This document shows positions 24,201 through 34,600 of a stretch of DNA of 64,000 nt, in pieces. The translations under genes and the position numbers were made by a program. Origin of the DNA: Norana najaformis (taxonomy: Eukaryota; Annelida; Clitellata; Crassiclitellata; Hormogastridae); NCBI GenBank assembly GCA_964023275.1, contig OZ029919.1, positions 11,467,702-11,531,701 of the forward strand, read 5' to 3'. The notes below the pieces were generated by a model, which had not been told where the DNA came from, did no database searches, and worked only from the letters and a program-made list of their open reading frames with translations. The number at the start of each line of letters is the position of its first letter. Positions within the stretch are counted from its first letter, which is position 1.

Positions 24201-25376
24201 CAAAAATTTTTGCACAGAGGGTGTCTTGGAAGGAAGCAGGAAGGTATTGATTTTAATATAATCATAATTATTATAAACTATGGTTTGATCAATTGTGTCT
24301 TTATTATATATTTGCTTGTTTTGCTCTTCATGTTCATTTCCAGGTGACTGATAGCTTCGAGTAGTTATTATTATTATATTATTATTATGTTATTATTATT
24401 ATTATAAAACAAATCTATTGTTACGTCACTTCAATTATGAAACAAATATATTGTTGCTGGAGCAACTAGAGCTGCTTTGGCATCCAGGCTGGCACACTGG
24501 AAACAGGTCGACTAGCTGCACCTCCGAATCTCGTGATCTTGTCTTTAAGCGCCGTGGTGAAGAAGCAACCCTGAGTTAGCAATCGCATAATTGTAGAGCG
24601 TTCTGTGGGCGTTTCTTCGATGGAGCGCGAGAACTCCCGTTGTGGATCGGACGAACATCCAACATAATTATTATTATTATTATCATGTATAATTATATAA
24701 TTATTAATTATATATATTCGTTTCCATGAATGGCCTGCATTGGGACAGTCTGTTTAATATATAATTCATTTAATATAAGTAATGTCTAACCTTCAGCTGT
24801 TCTTCATTGGCTTGCTCATCCAGAACTGCTTTCTTTAAAACCGGCAGCTGTGCTCGAAGCTTAGAACGGAATAAAAAATGCATACTCATAACACCCCATT
24901 TTCTAACTTGACATGATGCAAATTACATTACATAATAATGAAGTACATTATAGTATGTTCAAACATGGGGTGACGGCGTCGAATCAAATACGTAAACATC
25001 AGTATCTAATAATGGAAACAGCAGTTAACTCTGGCTTACCAGTTTACTGTATTCCACACCGAAATTTCAAACAGTTTATTTTAAGAAAACTTCGATTTAA
25101 AGCAGTGACATCAGTACGTCACCTGAATCCTGACCAGCACCATTTCATCGCTTATTAAACTCCATACATACAAGTGCGTCCATTGTTAAAAGTTAGAGTC
25201 TGCACTTCTCTACACATCAATAGAGCTTACAAACACTGCTCTAAAAGAAATCAAAATATCGACACTACACGAATGTATACGCTGTTGCATGTACTAGTAG
25301 CATTGCCGCAATGCAATCGGTTTACCTTTGAGTATTCGGCAGCTAATTTCTGATATTTAGCCTGAAGATCTGTCAT
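6299..25376 (-). CDS. PPP1R21: PPP1R21 (KLRAQ motif-containing) orthologue, complete, 23 coding exons
   Basis: Encodes protein phosphatase 1 regulatory subunit 21, a coiled-coil protein known in mammals as a core subunit of the endosomal Rab5-effector FERRY complex. Exons, 5' to 3': 25376-25326, 24859-24791, 23282-23136, 21895-21794, 21002-20838, 19729-19671, 17398-17304, 16661-16459, 16261-16183 (provisional), 15260-15190, 14407-14319, 13835-13699, 12742-12650, 12319-12192, 11690-11538, 11469-11449, 10708-10616, 9696-9595, 8964-8848, 8559-8413, 7739-7641, 6990-6850, 6328-6299. All junctions keep phase, giving 796 aa against roughly 780 in human. The KLRAQ motif forms across the exon 1/2 junction (residues 17-21). 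N-terminal coiled coil covers about residues 1-230; a helical middle has IPPHNHQHQL and LEHQLPTATQRL; the C-terminal coiled coil ends with TTTRSYEGQLSMMSEHL (745-761) and a basic tail DVKKGKKGR. An in-frame TAA lies 15 nt before the ATG. The family assignment is very secure; exon 9 is the weakest part. Confidence 0.95.
6850..6990 (-). CDS. PPP1R21: PPP1R21 exon 22, C-terminal signature motif
   Basis: Forty-seven codons from DELQTTTRSYEGQLSMMSEH to LQQTTK, corresponding to the family's conserved C-terminal TTKRSYEDQ segment. It follows acceptor acgtag and precedes donor gtaatc. The terminal exon 6328-6299 adds DVKKGKKGR and TGA, matching the lysine-rich end of vertebrate proteins. Confidence 0.93.
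9085..9445 (+). repeat. Unclassified repeat-like block ending in AATAAAG
   Basis: Within a PPP1R21 intron. The block starts with recurring GGCCTCA and TTGGCCTCAGC words and later has GCGGGACCTAGGTCCC (a palindromic core) and a plus-strand AATAAA near 9,434. Composition differs from the AT-rich intron around it, which suggests an inserted element. I recognise no protein or terminal repeat. Confidence 0.3.
11449..11469 (-). CDS. PPP1R21: PPP1R21 exon 16, 21-nt microexon
   Basis: Between exons 15 and 17 a 21-nt segment sits between a consensus acceptor (ttaacag) and a strong donor (gtaaga). It reads EIIEKVK in phase 0, linking YLSLINR to PPPESVPYTIAL. It is symmetrical, so skipping keeps the frame and alternative use is possible. 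I know of no clear equivalent in the human protein at this point. The call rests on splice strength and phase only. Confidence 0.6.
12900..13400 (+). mobile_element. L2-like LINE, degraded C-terminal reverse transcriptase fragment
   Basis: In a PPP1R21 intron, opposite to the gene. The plus-strand reading at about 13,190-13,311 gives HSVAGPRIWKSLAVSVRST, a stop, then MSFHFQIKT and IAYPP. This matches the usual end of L2/CR1-type polyproteins (SVAGPRxWNxLPxxxR, then FKxxLKTxLF). Stops interrupt it, so it is a fossil. Confidence 0.6.
16032..16161. repeat. 65-bp tandem duplication
   Basis: Units 16032-16096 and 16097-16161 are almost identical: both begin CAATTCATTCAAGCAAAATA and end ATATCAAAAGGACAA. 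The second unit ends 21 bp from the provisional PPP1R21 exon 9. Confidence 0.9.
16183..16261 (-). CDS. PPP1R21: PPP1R21 exon 9, provisional
   Basis: Exon 8 ends in phase 0 at INKK, while the next conserved exon (15260-15190, LKPVKQTFQEF) must be entered in phase 1, so a 3n+1 exon is needed between them. This 79-nt open segment fits: it has a pyrimidine-rich acceptor (actttacag), 26 codons from NTALMQLMKTERA, and ends TTAG before gtgacc. Human sequence is shorter here and shows no clear similarity. A different exon of the same phase in 15,261-16,458 remains possible. Confidence 0.45.
18187..19443. mobile_element. DNA transposon with perfect 25-bp terminal inverted repeats and TA target site
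   Basis: The left end at 18189 begins CTGTATATACTCGACT; the right end (to 19441) is its exact inverted complement over 25 bp, and TA dinucleotides flank both ends (18187-88, 19442-43). Subterminal CGACTTATA-type repeats occur inside both ends. The 1.25-kb interior has only short broken frames and no transposase I can recognise, so it is probably non-autonomous. TA duplication suggests the Tc1/mariner-pogo superfamily, but that is inference. It lies in the PPP1R21 intron between exons 7 and 6. Confidence 0.85.
20300..20545 (+). repeat. Dispersed repeat family A, copy 1
   Basis: The segment running ATAATCTCGAGATTTCTACA, then GCTTATTCACATGCACTCAG, then TCAAAACAAAATTGACAGG, and ending in GGATGAATCAGGAC and TTTTCAGT, recurs at 26,690-27,300, 31,765-31,976 and 43,430-43,660. 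It appears open over 118 residues, but the same frame is not kept between copies, so it is unlikely to be a gene. Lies in a PPP1R21 intron. Confidence 0.75.
21309..21370 (+). repeat. SINE-like tail, second copy
   Basis: Matches 1,371-1,434 in the order CAGGTTGGGAG, gagttttt-ctt, ggtgctaaataaat and gattac. Situated in a PPP1R21 intron. Confidence 0.45.
23325..23470 (+). mobile_element. tRNA-derived SINE
   Basis: GTAGTGGTTAGCATGCTAGG resembles a pol III A box, and AGGTCATGGGTGCAAATGC about 25 bp later resembles a B box. No acceptor stem can be formed, so it is not a tRNA gene. A nonrepetitive body follows. It lies just upstream of the minisatellite. Confidence 0.6.
23529..24170. repeat. 18-bp minisatellite, about 35 copies
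   Basis: The unit is CTCAGGGTTAGGCTGTCT, with variants carrying GCCTCCCA in place of GTCTCTCA. Copies are otherwise nearly perfect. Every unit contains GGGTTAG, the phase of the TTAGGG telomere motif. Because 18 is divisible by three it produces long frames on both strands (for example a 234-residue SLTLRD repeat on the minus strand) that are not genes. It lies in PPP1R21 intron 2. Confidence 0.95.
24360..24412. repeat. (TTA)n microsatellite
   Basis: An interrupted TTA/ATT tract in PPP1R21 intron 2; a second, shorter ATT tract with TATATA follows at about 24,664-24,720. Confidence 0.8.
25326..25376 (-). CDS. PPP1R21: PPP1R21 exon 1 (start codon)
   Basis: Seventeen codons, MTDLQAKYQKLAAEYSK, then donor gtaaac. 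The ATG at 25376 is the first in its frame after TAA at 25391. The family begins with an almost identical GKYQKLAQEYSK stretch, which fixes this start. The next exon (24859-24791) opens LRAQLPVLKKAVLDEQAN. Confidence 0.93.
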
Positions 25377-25489
25377 TCTAAAACTCAATTATTATCATTA
25401 CATGAAGGCCTAAATTAGTTGTTTTGTTATTCTTTTTGTCATATACGCCCCGTTCGCACCATACCACCCTAGATATACATAAGTTATAG

Positions 25490-25760
25490 AGCGTTTCATC
25501 CTAATCCACACATATTCTCTCTCTTCCGGCAAACGTTTGCTCTGCAGTCTGTTTTGGCCTTCAAATCGCGACTAAAAACTCATATCTTCCAGGACTTATT
25601 TCTCCGTAGGCTGTTTCTGTGTATTCTCGGATACCCTTCTTGGCTTTCGACACACCCTGAAATTTGGCTTTAACGACGATTTGCTTAACTAGCAACCACA
25701 GATTTTAAGAAGGGAACAGCAACACTCGATTTATGCCTTGAGCATTATTACAGAGACGCT
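25490..25760 (+). mobile_element. LINE C-terminal fragment
   Basis: Just upstream of the PPP1R21 start on the other strand. The plus reading gives FALQSVLAFKSRLKTHIF, the typical end of CR1/L2-type polyproteins, and is followed by TGCCTTGAGCATTATTA, which resembles the tail word at about 46,303. It could overlap the PPP1R21 promoter. Confidence 0.5.
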
Positions 25761-26689
25761 GTAGATGTTCTCAGATTATTTTTATTGTTGACAAGTTCCT
25801 GATAGTAACAGAACATTTAAACACATGAGCTGTTCTTACTGCCAATACGTAGGCCTACACAAATTAGTATTTAGACAGAGGTGCTAAAATGAGCCACTCT
25901 GAAATTTAGATATTTACTTTTTACGGGTTATATAAATATTTGAAAGTGATTTTATCTAGGCATATAGGCTTAACCAGAGAATTAGGAGTTGGCAGGCCTA
26001 CTAGATTGGCCTTTTTATTCCAAAGTCTCTGGACTTACGCATTAACGTGGGAAGTGCATATGTATCCATCCAATAATAATTGGGAAAAGTTTAAACTACT
26101 TCATTTATACCAATTTACCCGCTATATACAATGTGCATACTGACCTATATTTCAGTACTTATATTTCATATAGCTATATTTCAGAGGTTTAAATCTCGGG
26201 TTAGCACAGTCTGTACATGGGGACTTTAAATGAGGTGGCGCCCATTCAGACAGGTAGCGGTAAAATATCTCACCCGATTAATTATGTTCATTGAAAATTG
26301 AGGATGGACGAGGCATACGGTCGCTATATAAAACCATGTGGGCCTATATCATAATTAGGTCGGTATTAGGCTTGATCATTGATCCTTTTGGGCCTGTTCC
26401 ACCACAGTTCCGAGCATACTCTGAGAATATTCCGATTCGATGTGGAATGAGAGCTGGCAAAGTGAAGTCGTGGAACGCGTGGTTTGTTAACAAAGTTTAA
26501 AATAGCTGATAGAAGTAGTTCGATTTAATTACAGCTATTACTTCAAATGAAAATACGTGGCACACATGCAGTTTGACCACGACGCTAAATTTGTAAAACA
26601 CAAAGAGTATGAAACATATTTCCCAATTGAAAAGCAATTTCACATTTCACTCCCCTTGTGATCTCTACTCCAATCCCAAACATCACCTA

Positions 26690-27300
26690 TCGTAGCTGCC
26701 ACGCTTTCTCTGCCTGACTCGGGAATTGACCTGGAACCGAACCCTTTTGCCTATCGACTTTGTTTTGACTGAGCGCCTGTGAATAAGCTGGTCCCTGTGA
26801 CGTGGCTTTCGTTGGGCGCTGTAGAAATCTTGGGATTACGATTACAATTACGATTGGTAATAAACTGAACATGTTGCGGCGGAGGGCCACGGAGGTGACA
26901 TGTACACCCTTCTTCCTTTTCTCTCTCTCTGCTCTCCAACCCCAAACATCACCCACCGTAGCTGCCACGCTGTCTCTCAGCTTGACTCTTGGATCTTGAC
27001 CTGGAACCGAACCCTTTTGCCTGTCGATTTTGTTTTGACTGAGCGCCTGTGAATAAGCTGGTCCCCGCAGCGCGGCTTTCGTTCGGCGCTCTAGAAATCT
27101 TGGACTTATGATTACGATTACTGCATAAAGAAGTAACAAGCGCGAGCAGTTTGCTCGCGGTGTTTGCTCTTGTTCCACTAATATGCTATTCTTGTTCCAC
27201 CTTCTTGCCTTTGTTTTGACAGAGCGAAGCCGATTCCCGCAGCTTTGCTTTTGCTGGGCGCTCTAAAATCTCGAGAATACGATTGCGATTACTCCGAACT
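26690..27300 (-). repeat. Dispersed repeat family A, three tandem copies
   Basis: On the minus strand three units each begin near an (A)ATCGTAATC run followed by GAGATTT- or AAGATTT-like text, then CAGCTTATTCACAGGCGCTC and TCAAAACAAAATCGACAGG. Approximate unit positions are 27,300-27,185, 27,130-26,950 and 26,860-26,690; the first is the most diverged. A 163-residue open frame spans two copies. The (ATCGTA)n runs at unit borders suggest a SINE-like element with an ATCGTA-rich tail. Confidence 0.7.
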
Positions 27301-27639
27301 CCGACAATGCTCGGGAACAGTGACGCAATATTCCCGAAATCGTAAGGCTAAGAAGAGATTCGCTAGCGGACGCCATCGACTAGAGAACCGTTTTAATTTC
27401 TGCAACCATATGCAATGATTTTTGATTATTTATTCGCGAAAATGTGCAGAGTAGTTCAAAATGGGCAGTAATAACAATACCTGCTCACTTGGTCAGAAGA
27501 ATGGCAGACGCTGTTCGCTATCAATAAACGTTAGGTGATACGACGCATGGGAGACAATAATCTTAAAGACTATAAGTAGGCGTAGTTGAACGGAAAACCT
27601 TCGAGATATAAAAGAAGATAGACGTATGCCTGTGGTCAG

Positions 27640-27932
27640 CAACCACAAAGATGGATCACAATGTGCAGTAGCGATGAAAAAGCAAACATGATGTTGGGAA
27701 TGATCAAACGTACTATTTAAAAAGGAGCAGAGAAGTCATATTGAAACTGTACTATGCGCTAGTTCGTCCACATTTGGAGTAGGCCTAATGTGTTCAAGCC
27801 TAAGGGCCATATTTACAGAAAAAATTTGGTTAATTGAACAGGTGCAGAGAATGGCAACAAAGATGATTCGGGTTGTGGATTCATCCCGTACGAGGAAAGA
27901 CTCAAGGAACTGAGACTCGAAAGCATCCATGT
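27640..27932 (+). mobile_element. CR1-type LINE reverse transcriptase fragment
   Basis: The plus strand encodes, with stops and a frameshift, LGMIKRT, REVILKLYYALVRPHLE and later a PYEERLKEL-like end. This is the well-known sequence following the palm domain in CR1-type and related LINEs. It ends abruptly at about 27,932, where a different LINE begins. Confidence 0.65.
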
Positions 27933-27934
27933 AA

Positions 27935-28520
27935 GAATGACACCATTGATCATAACATTTTACTCCAAATACTTTCAACCCGGTTTGGTTTTCCTGACAC
28001 TAGTCTTCTCTGTTTTCTGGATACAATCCTATCGCTCTTCTGCTCTTTCTGTGGGAGCTTCATCCCAACCACACCCTCTCACTTGTGGAGTTCTTCAAGG
28101 CTGTTCTTGGACCTCTTCACCTCTATGCTGATGACACCCAGCTAGTCCTGTCTTTCTCTCCGAACTGTTTCACTATAGACTCTATAGATCATCTTCGTGT
28201 GGTTAACGCAAATCCCCTCCTGGATGACATTTGATCTCCTGTGCCTGAACCCATCTGAAACTGAATTCATACTTATAGCCTTGCACAATCAGCTAAAGAA
28301 AATTCCTGACCCTTCTATTTCCTTGAGCCTGGACTCTGCCTCAACTTACACCTTTAATACTAATTCTTCCATCCGCAGCTTAGGTGTGATCTTCGACCAA
28401 AACCACAGCTTTTGTTATCGTTTCACCCATTTCACCCGCTCTTGTTTTATGCTTATTCGTTACCTTTGCAGAATCCACCTTATGCTCGACTTTTTTTACT
28501 GTATATTAGTGAAGTTGGTT
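27935..28520 (+). mobile_element. L2-like LINE reverse transcriptase fragment with internal deletion
   Basis: The reading begins DTIDHNILLQILSTRFGFPD and continues in shifting frames through PLTCGVLQG (usually CGVPQGS), LYADDTQL (the catalytic YADD box) and then LCLNPSETEFILIALHNQLKK and SLGVIFDQNHSF. These are the RT blocks in correct order, broken by frameshifts. The text after 28,520 loses similarity. A dispersed tail word (AAGGCGTTATATTAAG) follows at 28,564. Confidence 0.75.
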
Positions 28521-28689
28521 GGTAAATCATTGTGGCAATATGGCGCCTTTGTGAAGTACTTGCAAGGCGTTATATTAAGTGTCTTCATACATGCATATCC
28601 ATATAGGTCTCCATACATTTATACGTATATTGGCAGACAGGACACCAGGACAGCACTCGTCGATCAGCTGGTGCCCTGCACTTAGTTGA

Positions 28690-30190
28690 AAGTAATGCTT
28701 TAGCACTCTTTTGGGTTTATTGTGTACAGCTGAAAGATTTCAACATTTGTTCATCAAATGCCTCGTAGCAGTCTCAACAGTAAATCGAGTATGCCAAATG
28801 GCTGTCACTGTTTCCATCCTCAAGCAACTTCCTCTCAAATTTTGAACCAAATTTTTAGGCTACATAATTTCTTTATTTTGGACTCTTCCTGTTGTACTTT
28901 CTCCTGAAGCTTTTCCAAATGCTACACTGTATTTTGCAAACTCTATCCCATTTCCATTCTTTCACAACCATATCAATACAAATGGCACCATAACCCTTTG
29001 CGCTTTAGCGTCACACTGCCTCTTATGGCCTGAAGGCATCCAGTGGATTTGATCTGATCAAGCACTCTTAAAAATAGATTTTCTCATAATGTAGCTTTGT
29101 GTGTGACTAAGAAATTTGGAGAATTTACAATACAACTACCGTAGTTACAACATCATGGGTGGCATTAAGCAGCTTTAGACACTAGCTGGAGCAAATCAAA
29201 CATCAGTCAGAACAAACCAAATAGCCAGAAGGGAAGAAGTTCAGCACAGCTTAAAAATATTAAGCTCCAACGCTTCATGTGTGTGAACCATGCAGAAGAA
29301 ATAAACAGTGATTGCATATATGAAATAAACTGGCTGACCCAACTACCTGGTTAAAAACCTATCTGCGGCACTTGTTTGCCTAACGTAAAATGCTGGGAAG
29401 CCAACGATGGTGGTCCTTTAGAAAGGAGAATATCGGTAAACAGATAAATAATGGAAGATTATTTTATTGCCCCTCCTCAATGGTGTCTTCTTGCTGAATT
29501 GCTGTTATGCTTTCACAGAAAAGTTTCTGGTTCACAATTTCACAATGCTATTTACCACAATGTGAAAAATCCCATAGATAAAGGCCAAACTGTATTTTTC
29601 AGCTGTAATGAAAAGATGTGTTATCTTGAGTTGAACTGTTTGTAAGCTGCAATCTTTGAGCAATCTTTAATTTGTATGAAGCACAAACACATTCAAATTC
29701 TACAGACTATCACAAATTAAAATGGCACCTTAATCAAAAATGTCACTTCATAACTTTGGTGTCATAGCATGCATTTTCACCTTAAAATGCATTTGTTTAC
29801 TTCAGTTACACTGCCATGTTTGCAGCACTTTTAAGAGGTACTTAAAAGGCATTATACTAATTGTCTTGATACATAGACGATACATATTCAGTATTTCTGA
29901 CTGCTGCGAAAACAGATATCCTTGGTAAGGTGCTACAACTAGCATCGTCATAAGGCACTTGTTAAGTCAATCAAATTACAAAACGTTCCTGAGAAGTGCA
30001 AAATACTGAGGTGAGTGACTGTCAACAACAGGTAAAACATTCCATAATAGTTTAAGTCTAACAAACTGTCTTAAGGAGACAATTTTCTAGTGGAAAAGTA
30101 TTTCAAATTAGTAAAATGGTCTGAACAGATGTTAATAAACAGATGCAGTTCCCAAGCATCTATTTTTGTAGTTCATTGTGTTATGAAATA
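28690..30190. other. Intergenic, nothing recognised except tail words
   Basis: AT-rich. A copy of the AAAGGCATTATACTAATTG tail word occurs at about 29,843. Two similar TTATTTTATTGCCC words (29,459 and 30,190) give minus-strand AATAAA hexamers and may mark alternative Hey 3' ends. Confidence 0.4.
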
Positions 30191-30191
30191 T

Positions 30192-30981
30192 TTTATTGCC
30201 CTTCACAGTCTTAGGAGGGCACCATAAAAAAACAGTTTCATGGCCTTCAGTTCACGAGTTAAATTGAACAAAGGCAGCTTCAATATTTCTAAAACATTTA
30301 ATGGCCATGGTCTATTCTCATTATTCAGAAAACATACACCTTCACATAATTCACAGCAACAAAGGCAAAGACCTAATGGTAGGTCATTTATCACCCATCA
30401 ACTATATTCAGTATTCATGCTCAGTTATTTATAATTCACATTAATTGTTTCAAAACAATTAATCAACAATCACAAACTAAGGGCAAATGGAAAGTGCTAA
30501 TGGGTGATTGATTTACCACAGATAAATCAACAAGCAGAGTAAAATTGTTGGGACAGCATAAGCAAAAAATCATTTGAAATAAAATATTTTTGCAGAACAC
30601 ATGGGCTATGCCAAACACAAATCGCTAAAACAAGACCTAGGGAAAAAGTCAAGGTAAAATTGCAAGGGTCAAACCCTGGTCTAAACAGCTGCTTCAAAAC
30701 CTTGAAAACACACCACTGAAAAATATGAGCTTTAGAAAGCTTCTGTTCCTCTGCTCTCACAAAACTCTGTCATATTCAAAAAATCTATGATCTTTGAAAC
30801 AGAAACTGTCACAGAAGTACACCAACTCACAACTCTACTAGTCCACCAGGTCATAAACCCATCAGAAGACCAGTTCAGTGATTCATTTGCAGTCCATCAC
30901 GTAATCTAACAGAAGTCCTGCTTAACCCATCAGAGGAATGAACTGGACAGAAGAGATATTATCAGGCAGTCTCAAAACCTG
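30192..30981 (-). other. Probable Hey 3' UTR
   Basis: Runs from the Hey TAG stop to a minus-strand AATAAA at 30197-30192, the first clear poly(A) hexamer I noticed downstream of the stop. No coding frame is recognised. Confidence 0.4.
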
Positions 30982-31643
30982 CTAGTAGACAAGTTCAGAG
31001 CCCCAAGGTCGATATGGTTTCACGTTCTGGTTCGACATGTTCGCATTGTAATGAAAACTGTTTGGAGAGAGCATCGCAACTGAATTGACCCCGAGGAACT
31101 GACTGTGAACGGAAGGAAGACCAGACAGCACTGGCGCTGCCATCTGGCCCGTAGATGTGGAACTAATACTTGGCATCTGCGATCCCATGGTAACAGCAGA
31201 CGGCTGTAGCCGCATGACAGCCATTCCACCATGGTTACCACCCTCACCCATGGGTGGGTGATTGGCTCGACCGGAATCCATGTAGGATGAGAGAGTGGAT
31301 GAGTGGGCTGCTGCTGCTGCTAACTGTTCAACTTGACTGGGATGCTGCTGAACCATGGTGGGTGCAACAACTCCACCACTGCCATACTGGTTGTGGCTTG
31401 GGCCAGTGGTGGCCAGGTGATGGTGACCCCAGGCGGTGTTCTGTAAGGATGCCCTGGCTGCCGCCTCACGCTGGGCACAGTAACACTGCAGGTGGCTCAT
31501 AAGCCGAAGCCGCAGAGGATCCTGGATATCCATGCCCTCAACACTGATCAAGTATCGAGCTACCTCAGCTGCGCACTCACGGAATCCGACCGTCCGGTAA
31601 TCCAGTGCAAGAACGGCTGTATCCAGATTGTACCCAGTGGCAC
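30982..31643 (-). CDS. HEY: Hey exon 5: Orange domain, low-complexity tail, YRPW end
   Basis: Begins in phase 1 after ttacag and encodes the Orange domain from [14 protein letters not shown], then a serine/histidine/alanine-rich stretch and the YRPW motif seven residues from the end (302-305 of 311). Vertebrate HEY1 and HEY2 end YRPWGTEIGAF; here the last residues are GSELVY, so the motif is kept and the extreme C-terminus differs. Confidence 0.95.
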
Positions 31644-34600
31644 CTGTAACATTTAAACACTCAAAGGGTCACCAGAGAATTTTGCTCCTTCATTCCACTC
31701 AATACAACTGTATTAACTATGTAGATTCTGCATTGGCCCTGCATATGAACGTATGTGGGGCATCGTAATCGTAAATTCTGCATTTTCAGCACCCATAAAA
31801 GCCAAGTACGCAAACCACCTTGTTCACATCCGCTTAATCAAAAACAAATTTGGCAGTGAAGCAGGTATGGCTCCAAGTCAATGTCTAGAGGCCAGATATT
31901 TAGACAACTGAGTGATGAGAAGGTCAGAGGAAGATGAATCAGGATAGGATTTTTGAAAAGTATTGTTTTCAGTTTTCCAGCATCCACCCATCCTGAATCC
32001 ATCAACCCATCTAATCTACCGACTGGACCCACTTGCTGCTTCTGAGATCTGTTAACCAATAAGCTGACAAGTGAAAATGAAGTCTATCATTTAGCTTAAT
32101 AAACCCAATCATTTAGTCTAATAAACCCAAAGACATTTAGTTAGGCAAATGGTCCCATACACTGAATGCCAAGATTGTTCCAGAAGCATGTGCATTTGGA
32201 TGATGGGAGTACCAGTGAGTGATCTTAATTACTCTAAGAGGATCACTCCCTGGGCCTTGAAACAACACTGGCACTGTTAGAAGGGCCAACATTAACTATA
32301 TGTACATAATTACTCTGGATTTTATGACTTGGCAAAGCAGGACACCTGTTGCAGACTTTCAGACAACTGTAAGATACTTAAACCTCTGAACTCTTGCCAT
32401 ACACATGGCTCACCTTTGCCACAGTGGAAGTTTTCTTACCAGATATCTTTCTAACCTTTGAAACTGAACTCATGAGATATAACCCAACTGCAACAGCCAA
32501 CTGCAACCTACCGGCACAGACTTCTTACTTATCATGACAACTGTACCTTGACAGAACTGCACTTATCTAGAAACCTTTTTAATTACATATGATGAGATCA
32601 TCATATGTAACGGTAACAAAAAAGTCACTCAGTGACCTTAAATTAAGCAGGTGATATGCATTTGTCAACAATAACTTCTTTTTGGGATCTGTCATTATGA
32701 GAATTCACTTTCTGCCTATAGAGCTATTTGGATACAGGTGCTTCTGATAATTATTCACACAGTAGAAGCAAGTGAACATTCAAGCCAGTCTGCCGGTGAG
32801 ATTCTCTAAAATCCAGCAATTGCAGAGATCATTGTGCATGGATGCAAGAGACTTAGGATTGCTTTCACACTTCATAATCTAATGGAGGCTTTGGACCAGA
32901 GACTTAGGATTGCTTTCACACCTCATAATCTAATGGAGGCTTTGGACAAGCAGTTACCCTGAACATGGTTTCAATTTTGATAAGCCTTTCAAGGTCCTTG
33001 GGAACCTAGATGACTACAAATGCACACAAAGAGTACACCTGGTAAATCAAACCCTCAATTCCTTAAATCAAGTGGCCAGGAGCAATTATGCATCTCATGC
33101 ACAAGCTTTTGCCTTTATAATGCTAGTTTATTCATCCACAAGTGTCAGCATATACAGGATCCTAGAACAGTCTTTGACTAGAAAAGTGGCAGCTTTTTTA
33201 TATACAATTTACCTTTTGCGTGCAATGACTTCAAATGGTCGACTGTCATTTGCAGTATCTCGGCTTTCTCCAACTTAGCTGAGTCCTACAAAGATTCACC
33301 CGTGAAGTTTAAGACAATTAGGCACTTTTATCATCTTGTATCTCTTTCGTGAATGCTGTTCACGATGGTAATTTCATGCAACATAACTAAACATTATACT
33401 GCACCTTTTATGAAAATCTTCAAGAACCTCTCACGTTTACTTAGACTTAGCACATCAAGTCCAAGAAGTTAATATATCAGTAAGAGTTGATGAAGTCATT
33501 TAGTAAAGCACAAACATACAAACACATCATCTGGTACTGAAGCAAAGCAATTGTGGCTTTCAGCTCGGCAACTTAGGAGTCTCTGTTCTTCTTTCCATTA
33601 CCAGTTGTTTCTAAACATCTCTCACATTTCCCTACATTTGTCGTCACTGATAACGGTTCTCTGCTGGTTGCTTTCCTGTTTTTCTTTTCATATCAGTAAT
33701 CCAGTCAATCACTTGGTTGGCTCATGACTTTGCATTTTTTTCATACAAGCTACATGTACATGCTCCAACAATGCAAGGCATCCAACAAAATATTTTTATT
33801 TCTGCTGAACTTAAGTTTTTCCTCTCCTTTACAGCTTTACCAGATATATATTTTGTCATATCAAGATACATTGAAACTTTTCTAAGAAGGTATCACTACT
33901 ATTCACACAAATGTACAACAAAATAGCAGTTATTGCTACCTAGAGCTAACAATAAAGATGAAATCACAACTAGCCTTTGTGACAATTATTTTTTTATTAT
34001 CTAACAGTTTATTTTATTTATTTATTTATATTTATTTATTTATTTATACAGAACACTTATATAGCGCCCCTTCAAGAAAACTACTCAGAAGCACTCCCAA
34101 ACCAACCTCGGCGAAAGAGAACAGTCTTAAGAGAAGAATAGAAGATAGAAGTAAAATCCCGGGGCAGAAGACGTAGAGTAACAGGAAGTCCATTCCAGAG
34201 GTTTGGGCCAGCAACAGAGAAAGCACGACGCTGCATGGTCGAGGTGCGAGTGCGAGGTACTAGTAGATTACAACTAGCAGCGGAGCGAAGAGAAGCACGT
34301 CCCAAATTGGACCGGACAGGTAGGCAAAGCTCCCTCAAGTAAGAGGGGGCAATACCTAACAAGGAGTTCCAAACAGAGACGATGACCCTATAGTGAATGC
34401 GCTGACTCATAGGAAGCCAGTGCAACTCATCTCGCATGAAATCAGAGACATGACCAAACCTAGAGATGCCACCAATAAGCCGTGCAGCCGCCCGCAACAC
34501 ACGTTCCAGGCACAAAAGCCATACATCAGGGAGTCCAACATATAAAGAAGAGCAGTAATCCAACCGACTAGTGACAAATGCATGAACCAGAGTCTTAGAT

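Noticed and set aside
23511-24215. 234-residue open frame of SLTLRD repeats on the minus strand
   Set aside because: It is the translation of an 18-bp minisatellite inside a PPP1R21 intron. A period divisible by three keeps frames open without selection.
26687-27178. 163-residue open frame as a gene
   Set aside because: It runs through two tandem copies of dispersed repeat A, and the frame is not preserved in the other copies.
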